Source: Ehretia macrophylla (Eukaryota > Streptophyta > Magnoliopsida > Boraginales > Ehretiaceae). Taken from it: a DNA stretch of 64,000 bases. The position numbers were made by a program, and so were the translations under genes. The stretch spans positions 9,103,001 through 9,167,000 of the forward strand of contig CM075778.1 in assembly GCA_037974665.1 (NCBI GenBank), read 5' to 3'. Shown piece by piece: positions 1-11,048 of the stretch (positions are counted from its first letter, which is position 1; each line of letters opens with the position of its first letter). The notes beneath the pieces were generated by a model, which was not told the DNA's origin, did not search any database, and saw only the letters and a program-made list of their open reading frames with translations.

Positions 1-89
1 GCATATATGAAGTTTTTCATTAGAATAATTTGCAATACATTTGGTAATGTTATAATAATAATATATCATCTTGTACAAACGACAAGCAG
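1..89 (+). other. 3' end of the intron preceding the O-methyltransferase last exon
   Basis: AT-rich sequence ending in a CAG acceptor at 87-89, directly in front of the conserved tryptophan codon at 90. Donor site and branch point lie outside or cannot be fixed. Confidence 0.7.
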
Positions 90-392
90 TGGATATTGCA
101 TGATTGGAGCGATGAAGAGTGTGTAAAAATATTGAAGAAATGTAAAGAAGCAATTCCAGGCAAAGACAAGAGAGGTAAAGTGATAATCATTGACATGATA
201 GTTGACAACGTAGAAGGAGATGCTGAATCGATAAAAAGTCAACTATTCTTTGATATGCTCATGACGGTCAATGTTACGGGTAGAGAAAGAAATGAAAAAG
301 AATGGGCCAAGCATTTCTTTAATGCTAGCTTCAGTGAGTATAAGATTACTGCTATTTTAATGTGTGGAAGTCTGGGACTACAGGTTAACTAG
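90..392 (+). CDS. Last exon of a plant class II O-methyltransferase (5' part outside window)
   Basis: C-terminal 100 residues of an S-adenosylmethionine-dependent O-methyltransferase that methylates hydroxyl groups of phenolics or related small molecules in the cytosol. Seen directly: an AG acceptor ends at 89, and the exon opens with WILHDWSDEECVKIL. The histidine of that HD pair corresponds to the catalytic base of COMT-type enzymes. Further on are GKVIIIDMIV, QLFFDMLM and TGRERNEKEWAKHFF, the last containing the conserved glutamate near the active site. This pattern is closest to the resveratrol di-OMT / hydroxyquercetin 8-OMT-like branch; the substrate cannot be deduced. The intron immediately before WILHDW is the usual position in this family. 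The final residues (ILMCGSLGLQVN) depart from the usual ILGLRSLIEVYP-like ending, so the copy may be diverged or decaying. The SAM-binding motifs and dimerisation domain lie upstream of base 1. No second exon is needed downstream because the frame closes with TAG at 390-392. Confidence 0.9.
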   Translation, partial: WILHDWSDEECVKILKKCKEAIPGKDKRGKVIIIDMIVDNVEGDAESIKSQLFFDMLMTVNVTGRERNEKEWAKHFFNASFSEYKITAILMCGSLGLQVN

Positions 393-705
393 AGGTATTT
401 AGTGTTATCTAAGTTACTACCTTAGCTAGTAATTGAGCTTGTGGTATTAATGTCCCTTGAGAAATTGTAAGGGATGCTAGAAGAATTGGATAGAACTGAA
501 ATTAGTATAAAGATAATGACTATTACATGTTATTTGACACTAAGAAGAGATTTAAGCTAGAGTAGTAGAGTAGCTTAAAGAGTTACCTCATCCTTTTATG
601 TCTGGTAACTATCATTAAACACCAAAGGTAGTTAGTTGCCCTATAGCTCGTGGTTGACTATTCAATTGATTTGGTTTTCATGGTTCACGTAATCTATTAT
701 TGCTC

Positions 706-711
706 AATAAA
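706..711 (+). promoter_or_regulatory. Candidate polyadenylation signal of the O-methyltransferase gene
   Basis: A perfect AATAAA lies 314 bases after the TAG stop, within AT-rich 3' sequence. From 393 to 792 I see no other gene and read it as 3' UTR plus flank. The actual cleavage site cannot be determined; plant signals are loose, so this is only the best candidate. Confidence 0.4.
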
Positions 712-792
712 GACCAATTATTTGTATGAACAGTGGAGATATATGTTTAAATGAAGTTCATTAATGGCTATTTGATTTTAATGCTATGTGAT

Positions 793-1033
793 TGAGGACA
801 ACCTACATTGTTGTCCTCATTCTTATGCTTATTAGAAATAAAAGCTTTATGTGCTAGCGTTATCTTTGGGATATAAATGGCCTATGTTTACTTGTGAATT
901 CTTGTGTATTGATTTCTCTGATATCAGGTGTTGAAATGCCCTCAAAACAGGGGAGACTGTCATTTCTCCTTGTTTTTCGTGACCTTGGATTAGGGATCGG
1001 GGCTCCGGTCTCATGAAGGATCGGGGTGCTACA
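793..1033 (+). mobile_element. Truncated 3' end of a long LTR (family E-like)
   Basis: The block ending AGGATCGGGGTGCTACA (1033) matches the last ~100 bases of solo LTR E (30715-30816): the same 'aggggagact' box, the 'ttttcgtgac' box and the GGATCGGGGTG-TACA terminus. The upstream 'gaggacaacct' segment resembles the middle of related LTRs, so an internal deletion is likely. No LTR start or target duplication was found, hence a remnant. Confidence 0.65.
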
Positions 1034-2214
1034 ACAAACATGCACTTTTGATAAAAATTGCATCCATTAAAGAAGTGGTACTGGGTGCCCCACTGAGAGA
1101 AGTTCTGAAACGTCTTCTTTCAATGTATTGGTGCGTGAAAGAAAATCCTTTAAATGATTGGTGCGTGACAATAATAAGAGTCTTAGCTACTAATTTTTCC
1201 TACTACTGATGTTGTATTGCTTCCAATCCATTGCTTTTATACTGCTATCCTGCAGAGCCTTAATGATGGTCAGAGGAGAAAATAATTCTCCAAGTTGAAG
1301 ATGGTGAAACCTCATTGCCTGGTGGAATTCTGGAAGAGACGTCGTTGGACTACTCCTTAGGAGAAATTATTTTTTTCTTTTGCAAGTGGGAGTGCTATAT
1401 TTAGAGAATGTATTGGCTATTATGCAGCCTCATAAAAGAGGATGAAGAAGGGGACTGCTAAAATGCTCTGAGCCCTGCCAATAAGCACTTTGTACACATT
1501 TCCATTGCTATTGTAAAAATAATGGTTTTCAACGTATTTTGTTGAGAATTGTATTTATGAATTTGTGAGCCCTGCCAATAAGCACTTTGATGAGGTTTTG
1601 ATGAATGATATATCAATAAGAATAAGCTTTTGTGGGTTGGTTGAGTTGAAGTAATCTGATGAGGTTTGAAGGATGTTTTTCTATATATGTATGAGATGCT
1701 ATAAATGCAACTTTTGTGGAATTATCATTTTTTGTTCTTTGATTGCTGATTATTGTAATTGTTATGGTCTTTTACCACCTTGTCTACTTCCATTTTGACA
1801 GCAATTGGGTTTCATTTGATAGTTTTTTGAGAGCACACCTTCTAATGGAGCATCCCATTTGACAGTTTTTCACTTGAATGATAAGGCAAGAAGATTTTTC
1901 ATTCAAATAGTTCATAAAGTGCCAATTTTATCATACATACATCTGCTTCATTGTTCATTACATTAGTTTTTAATAAAGTTTTGATCTTTTCATGATTATG
2001 TATGATCTGTGCTTAAAAAGTTACAATCTTTTAGTCCTAGAACTACGAAAAGTTGATTTAAATTCATTTTATTCTTGCTCAAGTTGAGTTTAGTTGTGTT
2101 GCTAATGATACGATTATGATGGTTTGATATTAGTTATAAAGTCTTAAGTGAAACATTTCTTTCTTGAATAGTTAGCTACTTAATAGTTTAAAATTTATGA
2201 ATTTATTATGAGAA
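1034..2214. other. Intergenic sequence, no gene seen
   Basis: AT-rich DNA without a convincing coding exon. A 23-base string, GAGCCCTGCCAATAAGCACT plus TTG, occurs twice about 95 bases apart (near 1470 and 1565). Otherwise nothing is recognisable. Confidence 0.5.
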
Positions 2215-2717
2215 GTTCAATTATATTGAAAGGTTAAGTTAGTGAGGGCTTGGTTACGGTAAAGGTTAGTGACATATTGGGGAGGGGAAAAGTTGATGAG
2301 GGCTTGGCGACGACAATTTTGGTGACAGTTTGGTGAAGGGTTAAGTTGGTGAGTGCTCGGTGACGGCAAACATTGGTGACGGCCGGGTAACGAAAAATAT
2401 TGGCGAGGGCTTGGCGAGTACAATTTTTGTGACAGTTTGGGGACGGGTTAAGTTAGCGAGGGCACAGTGACAGTAAATTGTTGTGACGGCTTAGAGACGA
2501 GAAATTTGGTGAGAGCTTGGTGACAGAAGAATTGGAGACGAGCTGGATATAGTTTCACAGCCGTCAACAAATTGGTGACGGCACGGTGAGTGGTAAGATT
2601 TTGGCGACCACCTCGTGTCTGACGAACATTTCCCTTCACTGTGCCGTCACAAATTCCAAATTAGTGACGGCACGGTGAGAGGAACCGTCTCTCGCAAAAT
2701 TCAAATTTTTTGTAGTG
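2215..2717. mobile_element. One end of a CACTA-type DNA transposon with subterminal repeats
   Basis: Read on the minus strand, the block begins at 2717 with CACTACAAAAAATTTGAA, a CACTA terminal signature. It continues with many copies of a GTGACGGC / CACCGTGCCGTCAC-like motif about every 20-40 bases down to ~2217. Dense short subterminal repeats next to a CACTA terminus are the binding region for the transposase in En/Spm-type elements. I found no partner terminus upstream, so this is either an element whose other end lies outside the window or a truncated relic. The motif differs from the GTAGCC motif of the larger CACTA at 32828, so it is another family. Confidence 0.7.
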
Positions 2718-3496
2718 ATACCAATAATTCTTTTCAAAGTTAAATTGATGTACATTTGAAAGTGTGATCCCCTAACACAACGAACCATTACTTTATTTAT
2801 CGACTTTGGCTTCAAAGACAATAGCTGCCATGACTTCTAACGATCTTCTTCTGACAGTGTTGCTTCCGGCAAAGTTTATTGTGGAAGTTTTGTAAGGTAA
2901 TGAAGCTCCGGGATTAACCATGGCATGACTTGCCAGTAGTTGGGTTTTAGTTCAGCATAGGTTTTTTTATATGACAATTATGAGTTTATGATGGGTTTAC
3001 AGTAAGTGTTTCAATATCTTATCTCAATTCCTGAAATGCCATCTTGAACTCGAAGCATGCTCTTTGGCATGTTCATTCTCTACTGAAAGATTTCTATGGT
3101 GAGATTTCCTAGTAATTTTGAAAATTAACCTGTAGACAAGTACAAAATCTCCGTAAATATATCTTTTGGTCAGCTATGAGATAGTTAATTGAAGCTAGAT
3201 TATTGCTTTATATATTAGTTTAAACAATAGTAATGGAAAAGTTGTAACGTGCATGTTTTTTATTTGATTCATGGGAGGCAAAATTAATTACAAACGAATA
3301 ATCATATATATGAGATATTTCACTCTACATATCTTTCTTAATAAGAAAACCAAGAGCATCCGACGACTGATCCAAGTTAAAAGACCCTATCATTTAATGG
3401 AGACTGAAATTTGCAATCCAATCCGTAGGGTAATATAATGGCAATGGTGTCACATTCTTATCAAAGTAAAAGTACTAAAGCAGTCCAAATGCAATG
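2718..3496. other. Intergenic sequence, no gene seen
   Basis: No frame with recognisable protein similarity and no repeat shared with the rest of the window was noticed. Confidence 0.45.
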
Positions 3497-3902
3497 TAAA
3501 CTCTGTTTGGCTTAACTTTTTAATACTTAAAAGTGTTTCCTGTGAGTTTAAAAGTTAGATCTAACTAGTTTGGCTCATTTCTAAAAGTATTTTTTGGTAA
3601 AAGCTAAAACTAAAAAATGCTGAAAAATAAAAAGCTCCAAATTAGAGTTTTTCAAAATAGGCTTTTACAAAATTGTTTTTTTATTCTAATGCATAAAGTT
3701 GTTTTCTTTTTCTTTCTCAAATATACCCCTTCATATTTTTTTAAGTCCAACATTACTCTCAAATTTTCTAAAAGCTTAACATTGTCCAACAAAGGCCAAA
3801 CAGTCAATGATTTTTATTCAACAGCACTTCTAACCAAAGTTATGCTGCTAAAAACTCTACACCTCAAAAGCTAAAATTTCACAGATAGGCCAAACAGAGC
3901 CG
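3497..3902. mobile_element. MITE with CTCTGTTTGGC terminal inverted repeats
   Basis: The left end reads CTCTGTTTGGCTTAAC and the right end GGCCAAACAGAG, an inverted repeat of about 11-13 bases enclosing ~400 bp of AT-rich, non-coding DNA with internal 'aaaagct' motifs on both sides. Size and TIR suit a non-autonomous hAT- or Harbinger-type MITE. I could not identify a clean target duplication, so the superfamily and exact ends are uncertain. Confidence 0.6.
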
Positions 3903-4004
3903 TAGTGTCAAAATACTACACTAACATGCGGTATAGATTTTTTAATTATTGTCATTGAGCCAATTATTACTCAATTTAAATATGTATTAATTTATTTTGG
4001 AGAA

Positions 4005-4140
4005 GAATACTTGGTGCGCATTTGAAGAGAAACGAGTAAAATGCACCATATTTCTATGTGTTTTCATAAAGTTGTAATAAACTCTTTATTTTCAAAAGTC
4101 GCGTTATAAACTATGTATTATAGAAAATGTTGCACATTGG
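4005..4140 (-). repeat. Dispersed repeat, inverted copy of sequences at 59474-59595 and 60660-60785
   Basis: The reverse complement carries the ordered words GTGCAACATTT, TTATAACG-GACTTTTGAAAA, TTTATGAAAACACA and ATTTTACT. These match both right-hand copies with scattered substitutions. It lies outside the PIF/Harbinger TIR on each side and at unequal distances, so it looks like an independent interspersed repeat. Confidence 0.6.
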
Positions 4141-4974
4141 CCCCTACTATCCATTTCTCTGTCAATTTTAACATGAAATGTAATGCTCGCGCCTATTATG
4201 CAAATATGGTATTTATCAGGCTGTACAACATATGGAGAAAAATGAAGATACCCTATTTCTCACATCAGTAGCCTCTTTTAAAAAGATGCAAATATTTCCT
4301 TCTGATATTAAAAAAGATACAAATACTCTCTTCAGATATTAAAAAGGTTGCAAATACCATTTCTGACTGATTTATCTTTGTAGGAAGCTCAACAACAAGC
4401 TGCAATAGAGGCATAAACATACTACACTTAGGTTATCCTCAATGGAGGCTCTATAATGCAATAATTACAAATGTTTAGCAAAAATAGAGCCTTTTGAAGA
4501 ATAAATCAACACCAATGGTCAATATAGAGCCCCAAATTCAATCTTTTGTGCCAAATTTAATATATTTCAACAAGAATAAAGCCTGAGCTCCATTTTCTTC
4601 AACAAATTTGTTGAAGAAAATGGAGCCCCAAGAAAAAAGACAAAAAATTATAGAGCCCACATGGGTCTCTTCTAAATCATCGTACAAAAAAAAAAAAAAA
4701 AAACTCTTGACAATAACAAAAAAGACAGAAATCTGCAACAAAAAAAAAAGTGGCTGTTGCATTCTTCAGCTTCAATCTTTAAAAAAAATATTGTCTTTGG
4801 GGTGTTGAATTTTCTATATATTCAAGCAAAAAACTCCAACACCCCAACTTCAACAAACTGTGCATTCAAGCAAATATACCCAAATCACTAAAAAAATATT
4901 TCAACTGTCCGAAAAAAAAAGGTTTACTCTCATACCGCGATTTCTGTCCCTTTTTGCAAATATATATCAACTGA

Positions 4975-4978
<4 letters not shown>

Positions 4979-5025
<47 letters not shown>

Positions 5026-5053
5026 TATAAATATAAATATATATATATGTATG

Positions 5054-5121
<68 letters not shown>
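4979..5121. repeat. (AT)n microsatellite
   Basis: About 140 bases of almost pure alternating AT, broken by a few AAAT/ATGTATG steps. Any reading frame through it is an Ile-Tyr artefact. Confidence 0.95.
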
Positions 5122-5155
5122 CAACACCCAGTAGTTGTGAATCAAGGTAAAAAAA

Positions 5156-5440
5156 AAAAAGAGCAGCGGGGATGCTGGGGAAAGGAAGAGCAGCGGGGAT
5201 AGGGAGTGTGCAGCGGGGATATGAGGGGAGGGGAATGACAGAGGGAATGGTGGGGAGATAAAAGGCAGTGGTGAAATGGGTATGCATCCGGGATGTGGGG
5301 TGGGGTGGGTGGGGAAGGAAAAGGGGCGGCGGGAATGGAGGGCTTGCAGCGGAGAAGTAGGGTGCAGCGGGGAAGTGAGGGGGGGGAGGGGGGAAAAAAG
5401 GGAATGGGCGGCGGGTGAAATAAAAAAATTAGGGAGGGGT
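5156..5440 (+). repeat. G-rich degenerate minisatellite
   Basis: Recurrent GCAGCGGGGAT/AAG-type units with runs of 4-8 G on the plus strand (for example GAGGGGGGGGAGGGGGGAAA near 5380). It is strongly strand-asymmetric and lies inside the left part of the PIF/Harbinger element next to the (AT)n tract. Not coding. Confidence 0.8.
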
Positions 5441-5535
5441 GGTTTTATATGTAGGGTTTTGTATTTTATTTTATTTTTTTCAGATTGTTTTTAAAATTTT
5501 AAAGGTTTGGATAAATTTTATTTAAAATTTCAACC

Positions 5536-8500
5536 TGTGAGACCTCGTACTGAGCCGGTATAGAGCCATATGCATTTTATAGCATTTCATGTATTTTTGC
5601 ATCATTTAATATGCATTTATATTGATTGATATGCATTTACATCATTTTATGTGCACATGCCTCGTTTAACATGCATTTAAATTCAATTACGTATCTTTGA
5701 GTAATTTAGGTAACATAGATAATAATTAAATCATTTTATGTGCTTTTATATCGATTTATGTGCATTTATCTTGAAATACGTGCATTTGCATCGTTTTACG
5801 TGCATTTATGTTCAAATACATGCATTTAAGTATTTTAGATATCGTAGAGATTAATTAAAACATTATCGAGTCAAGACTAGTAACTAAGTTAGTTAAAACA
5901 CAACTAAATGGAAAGCTAAAGGATAAGCTATTAGTTGGAGGGCACTCTTGTCATTTGGAAACCAAACAAAATATCCTACCTAACAAAACACACACACTAC
6001 ACTCTACACACACACAAAAACGCAGACCATACACACACACACACTAAACTACACGATTGAGAGAAGAAGAGAGGAAGAGAGAAAGAAGAAGAAGAAGAAG
6101 AAGAGGAAAGGAAGAAAAAGGAAGGAAGATTAAGCAATTTTAGGCTATTTTCTTGCATTCCTTGCCATCTTCAAGCTACCTACTTGCTTCTTTTGCTTCT
6201 CAACTTCAAGAACAAGGTGAGGGATATTTTCAAAATGCTTGGTAAAGCTCACATGGTTCATGATTATGTGTTATATATGTATATTGAGCATAATGATGAT
6301 AGATATAAGCTTGTGTTGAGAATTTGAGCTTAGTATGATTCTAGGGTTCCAAGATGTTGTGTTAGTAATTTCTTTGGCTTGAACTTGTCTCCTATGCTTT
6401 TGATGATTATGATAAGTTGTAATATGAGTTTAATGAGGTATTATATGTGTGGAGTATGATTGAGTTGTTGGTAGATAGAAGAAATAGAATATTGAGCTTG
6501 AATGGTCATGTTGAGTTGTTGGTTGTGAAATGGGTGAATTGAATTTGTATTTGGGGTTTTTAGAAGCTAGAAAACTTGTGGAATTATGTTGTGTAATATT
6601 TATTTAGGTTGCATACTTGAGTTAAGCATGAAAATATGAGTTTGGAAGCATAACAACATGTTAAGGAGCAAAGTGTGCTTGTGTGCGTGTGTCTGAATGC
6701 TCTCTGACCTTCATCCGGTCGAGTTACTTGACTAGATAACTCGTCCGGATGCTCACTGCCACTCATCCGGAAGAATGGTCCGGTTGAGTTACTCGACTGG
6801 ATTGCTGATAGATTTGCGCAATATTTTTCCAAATGCCATATCTTGGTCAATTCAACTCCGAATTGAGTTTCATTTGATTCTAGAACTATCTACTTTCGAT
6901 ACACTTTAATTCTATATCAAAATCAGATCATTTGGAGTTTGGAAAAGTAGGTAATTTAACTATTTAAGTTAGGCCTTGTCAGACTCCCCTGTTTTCCTTC
7001 ACTTACTTAGCCTATTTTGCCCCCTTTCTTTGCACACTTTGTTCCATTGTCTCTAACTTGTTTCATGAACCTTCTTGGACTCTTATTTGGTAAGCATAGA
7101 ACATATAAGTTAGCCTTCATCTTACACATGTAATACATTGCATTAGAACCTAACTATGAGCACCGAATTAGCATGAACCTCTTGTTGTACTAATGATTAT
7201 GCTTAACTATCAGAGGAATCCTACTTGGTCTATCTTTTCTTCCATGTTTATGTATTATATGAACTCTATTTGGATCATGATTACACTATTATATTTTTTA
7301 CTACTGTTACTAACCGGTGGCAACCTACTTTGTTACTTCCAAGCCTGTTTGCTATTTTGAATTCCACTCTCACTTGAGGTGTCACATTTGAGAGATAGAA
7401 GGTATATATATATTTGACACAATTAAGCAATCTAATGGACCTCATGGTAGAAATTCCGGTATCGCCTGGGCGGCATTGGGCTTGCCAGGATGAACAGGCT
7501 ACTGTGGCATGAGGGTGTATATCCGGATTTCCTCTTCGTAATTGGTGTGTGGGGTTATGATATCGATAAAGATGATTTGACAAGAAGTTCTTAGATTGGC
7601 CATCTCCAACAAAGTTCCCGATATTATATCATTTGACCTACTCTCTTTTGGTATAACCCTTGGAGAGTAGAATTGAATACTTGTTCTATTATTACTGCCA
7701 GATATGGTGTTCTTCCTACTCTCTCTTGGTATAACCCTCGGAGAGTAGAGTAGCTTGCCTTGCATTAAGTACATTTTGATCTTGTTATATCCTGATTATA
7801 CATGTTAAGTTGATTTCGTTCTAGTTATATGTTGTATTCGCATAGCATGGTTTTAAAAAGAAGTTTCTGAAAAAATGAAAACCTATGTGAAAACACTTCC
7901 TATTCTATCCTCACTGAGCTATATACAGGATTAGCTCACCCTTCTTTTGATCAATTACAGGTGAGGTTTAGCCGAGCAAGCTCCAATGTGGTTGCAAGCT
8001 TCTTTGATATGAAGAACCAGATTTATGTTTTGTGCGCTCTATATGCTTGCCTATAAAGGATGCTCTTTTGATGTAAAGAACATGGTTTTGTAAATTGAAC
8101 TATTTGTGATGTTGTAATATTCTTTTGGGTTTATTAGATACTTAGCTAAGTTTGATCCTTATTCTTTTGAGACCTAGAATTGGGATAATGAACAAGTGAA
8201 TCTTGGTTTTGTTAATATGTATACAGGGTGAGGTAATCCTTTAAGGCTGAGGACTTGGGAGAATTTTGGAAGTCTTTTGTAGCTTATTGTGGTATATTAA
8301 TGAATGTTCAGGTTACTACTTGTTGATCTTGCAGGGGTTAAGCATTTGACACGTCATGTTAAGCCTTAGCCTAACGATAAGTCGGGGTCGGGGCGTGGTT
8401 GTAATCTTAATTCATAGTGATGAAGTTTATATAATGTCTTTTATTAGTGTTAATGTAACCAATTGGTGATGTGATTTTAATACTAGTAACTTGGTTGAAT

Positions 8501-8689
8501 GGTTTTATGGACTTTAGAGCTCAGCTAGTAATTTGTGTCTTAGCGAACCTAAGGGGAGTGATCTTCTTAAGCCCATGGCATCATGATCCTAGATGTTCGA
8601 GGTTGTTATAAATTTGGATATATCTCTTTTCTTGACGTTAATACGGTATTAGAGGCTATTATAATAATCAAGAAAATGGGGTCGTGACA
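5536..8689 (+). mobile_element. 5' LTR of element A
   Basis: A 3,154 bp LTR, TGTGAGACCTCGTACTG to GGGGTCGTGACA. Notable internal pieces are: recurrent GCATTTA words at 5560-5840; a GAA-rich tract (6060-6120); the CCGGTCGAGT palindrome cluster (6711-6812); a GC-rich 'gggcggcattgggcttgcc' segment (~7465); and two copies of a CTACTCTC/GAGAGTAG hairpin (7638-7670, 7716-7748). It is uninterrupted, unlike its partner. Confidence 0.9.
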
Positions 8690-8692
8690 GAG

Positions 8693-8704
8693 TGGTATCA
8701 GAGC
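8693..8704 (+). other. Primer-binding site of element A (initiator tRNA-Met type)
   Basis: TGGTATCAGAGC starts three bases after the LTR end, the standard complement of the plant initiator tRNA-Met 3' end used to prime minus-strand synthesis. Confidence 0.9.
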
Positions 8705-9098
8705 TAACATTGGTTAGTGTAGAACTAGCCTTAGTTAGCGTAGTCCGGGTTTTGAATGACGGTCCCTGAGTAGGAGTCTTGATGTGAATTGTCTTGCAAG
8801 TTATGTGCGCGTGTATTATGTGTTAAGTGAACCAAATGTGAACAATGTGCTTTATGTGATCAACGTGCCTATATGATTTATGAGTACTGTATATTTAAGT
8901 GTTTGATATGTTACAATTGTTTCCTATATGTTAGGTTGTACATTAGTTGATCATGTTGTATTACATAATCCTTATGCATTAAGTTATAGTTGTTTTTATA
9001 TGGAATATAATTATATAAGTACCTATTTGTCACTCGTGCATTATAATTGCCTATATACATATCATATTATGGGGTGTCTCTCTTGTGGTGAAGTAAGA

Positions 9099-9779
9099 AT
9101 GGCTGGAAGAACTCAAGGGAGTAAAAGAAAACTCCAAAGGAATTAATTCATGACTTTCAAACAAAGGGAGTTATTGGTTGCACAATATAAAGCCCGATTT
9201 ACTCAATTATCACATTATGTTCCGAGGATGGTACAAACTACTAAAAAGAGGATCCAGAGGTTTATTCAAGGATTGAGGCCTAAGATTCGGGACAACTTGG
9301 CACTTTTACAGTCATCCACTTATGGTGAAGCTCTTTTGGTTGCAACAGTAGTAAAGAAATGGAAGAAAGATGAAGTGGCAGGGTCAAGTCAACCGAGTCA
9401 TGTTCAGAAACAAGATGGATTACCTGTTGAGAGGACTAGCCAAAGAGATTTATTTATTCCTGTGACTCAGGGCCCCTTTGAAAGAAAGTGTAAGGGCAGT
9501 GGTAGTGATCAACATAAAGCCAAACAATGCCCAAAATACCAGTGAGGGTATCTAGATTGAACCCCGTGTTGTACAGCCACAACAGAAGAATCTAGCCACC
9601 ACTAGGTTACAGCCTAGTACCACAGTCATCCCTCAACCTGTTACATGTACTCATTGCAAGAAAAAAGAGCACACTGAAGCCCAATGTTGGAGGAAGTCTG
9701 GCAGATGCTTGAGATATGGGAATGACAACCATCGAGTCAAGGAGTGTCCCAAATGGGAAAGGAGAAGTGTGTAAACTAT
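9099..9779 (+). pseudogene. Decayed gag of element A
   Basis: Gag forms the particle that packages the element's RNA. An ATG at 9099 opens MAGRTQGSKRK, which stops at once; a usable frame resumes at 9150-9545. There AQYKARFTQLSHYVP and RFIQGLRPKIRDNL are the signature of the retrotransposon gag core. Remnants of CCHC zinc knuckles follow: KCKGSGSDQHKAKQC (one cysteine lost), then in another frame from 9646 CTHCKKKEHTEAQC (intact spacing) and CLRYGNDNHRVKEC (one cysteine changed to tyrosine). Most of the N-terminal gag is missing between 9101 and 9150. Frame changes and stops show it is not functional. Confidence 0.85.
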
Positions 9780-10545
9780 AAACAGAAGTCGTGGTTGAAG
9801 GTAAACCCTAATTATAAAATTACAAGTTAAGGTATCAATTGATCCTGGTGTTACCTGTCCCTCTGTTATATTTTCTTGATGGTATCATGCAAGTAGGGAG
9901 TTGTTTTAGGTAATTGTAGTCAATTTGTGCTTGATGTTGAAATGGTGATTGAGTACTTGCGTATTGTATTGTATGGTATTCATGTTGATAGGGGTATAGA
10001 AAAATGTCACTCTATCGCGAGGTGTTAATTATTTGGGAATTCTACATGATCTTCTTATTTGATATCCTTCTTCAGCAATTATATTCGGCGCTCTATTATG
10101 GAATTCTTGACTCAGTCTTCTCACTGAGTATTTTCTTTGCATTTTTATCGGAACCTCTATTTGGCCTCATTTCTCAGGATTTGTTAAATGGTATTTTCTT
10201 GGAATTTTTACGGGGCTTTCTTATGGGAACTTTTATTTGATACTCGGTCTTAGGTATTCGATACCCTTATCTGGAATCTTTATTCGATATACTCATGTGA
10301 TAATCATGTTTGGGATTCTTATACGGTATTATCCGGAGTTCTTGTTTGAGGATTATTAATGAGTATTCTTCCTCGGTGGTCATTTGGATTCATATAAGCA
10401 GTGATGCATTCGTGGTTGTCTGGCTATCTTCATATAATCATATTTTTATTCGTTGGATGGGATTCCTGGGTTGCTTTCAATATTCGAGTTGTTCTGAGAG
10501 TGAAAAAGAAATTGCGGGGGCGCAATTCTATTAAAGAGGGGAGGA
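9780..10545 (+). mobile_element. Element A internal 3' region, polymerase missing
   Basis: A short stretch near 9835-9870 reads IDPGVTCPSVI, which resembles a decayed aspartic protease active-site region (normally D-S/T-G-A). No reverse transcriptase, RNase H or integrase follows. From about 10010 to 10500 the sequence is a degenerate run of 'attcttattcgg/tattcgat' words, a non-coding pattern also found in element H (42480-43280). It ends in the purine-rich AAAGAGGGGAGGA just before the 3' LTR, the likely polypurine tract. Confidence 0.65.
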
Positions 10546-11048
10546 TGTGAGACCCCGTACTGAGCCAGTATAGAGCCATATGCATTTTATAGCATTTCAT
10601 GTATTTTTGCATCATTTAATATGCATTTATATTGATTGATGTGCATTTACATCATTTTATGTGTACATGCCTCGTTTAACGTGCATTTAAATTCAATTAC
10701 GTGTCTTTGAATAATTTAGATAACGTAGATAATAATTAAATCATTTTATGTGCTTTTATATTGATTTATGAGTGTTTATCTTGAAATACGTGCATTTGCA
10801 TCGTTTTACGTGCATTTATGTTCAAATACATGCATTTAAGTGTTTTAGATATTGTAGAGATTAATTAAGACATTATCGAGTCAAGACTAGTAACTAAGTT
10901 AGTTAAAACACAACTAAATGGCAAGCTAAAGGATAAGCTATTAGTTGGAGGACAGTCTTGTCATTTGGCAACCAAACAAAATATCCTATCTAACAACACA
11001 TACACACTACACTCTACACACAAACAAAAATGCAGACCACACACACAC
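10546..11048 (+). mobile_element. 3' LTR of element A, piece 1
   Basis: Begins TGTGAGACCCCGTACTG and is colinear with 5536-6040 of the 5' LTR until it is cut in an (AC) run by solo LTR B. Confidence 0.9.

Noticed and set aside
4930..5287. Minus-strand frames of 71 and 106 codons
   Set aside because: They run through the (AT)n tract and G-rich minisatellite and encode Ile-Tyr repeats; not genes.
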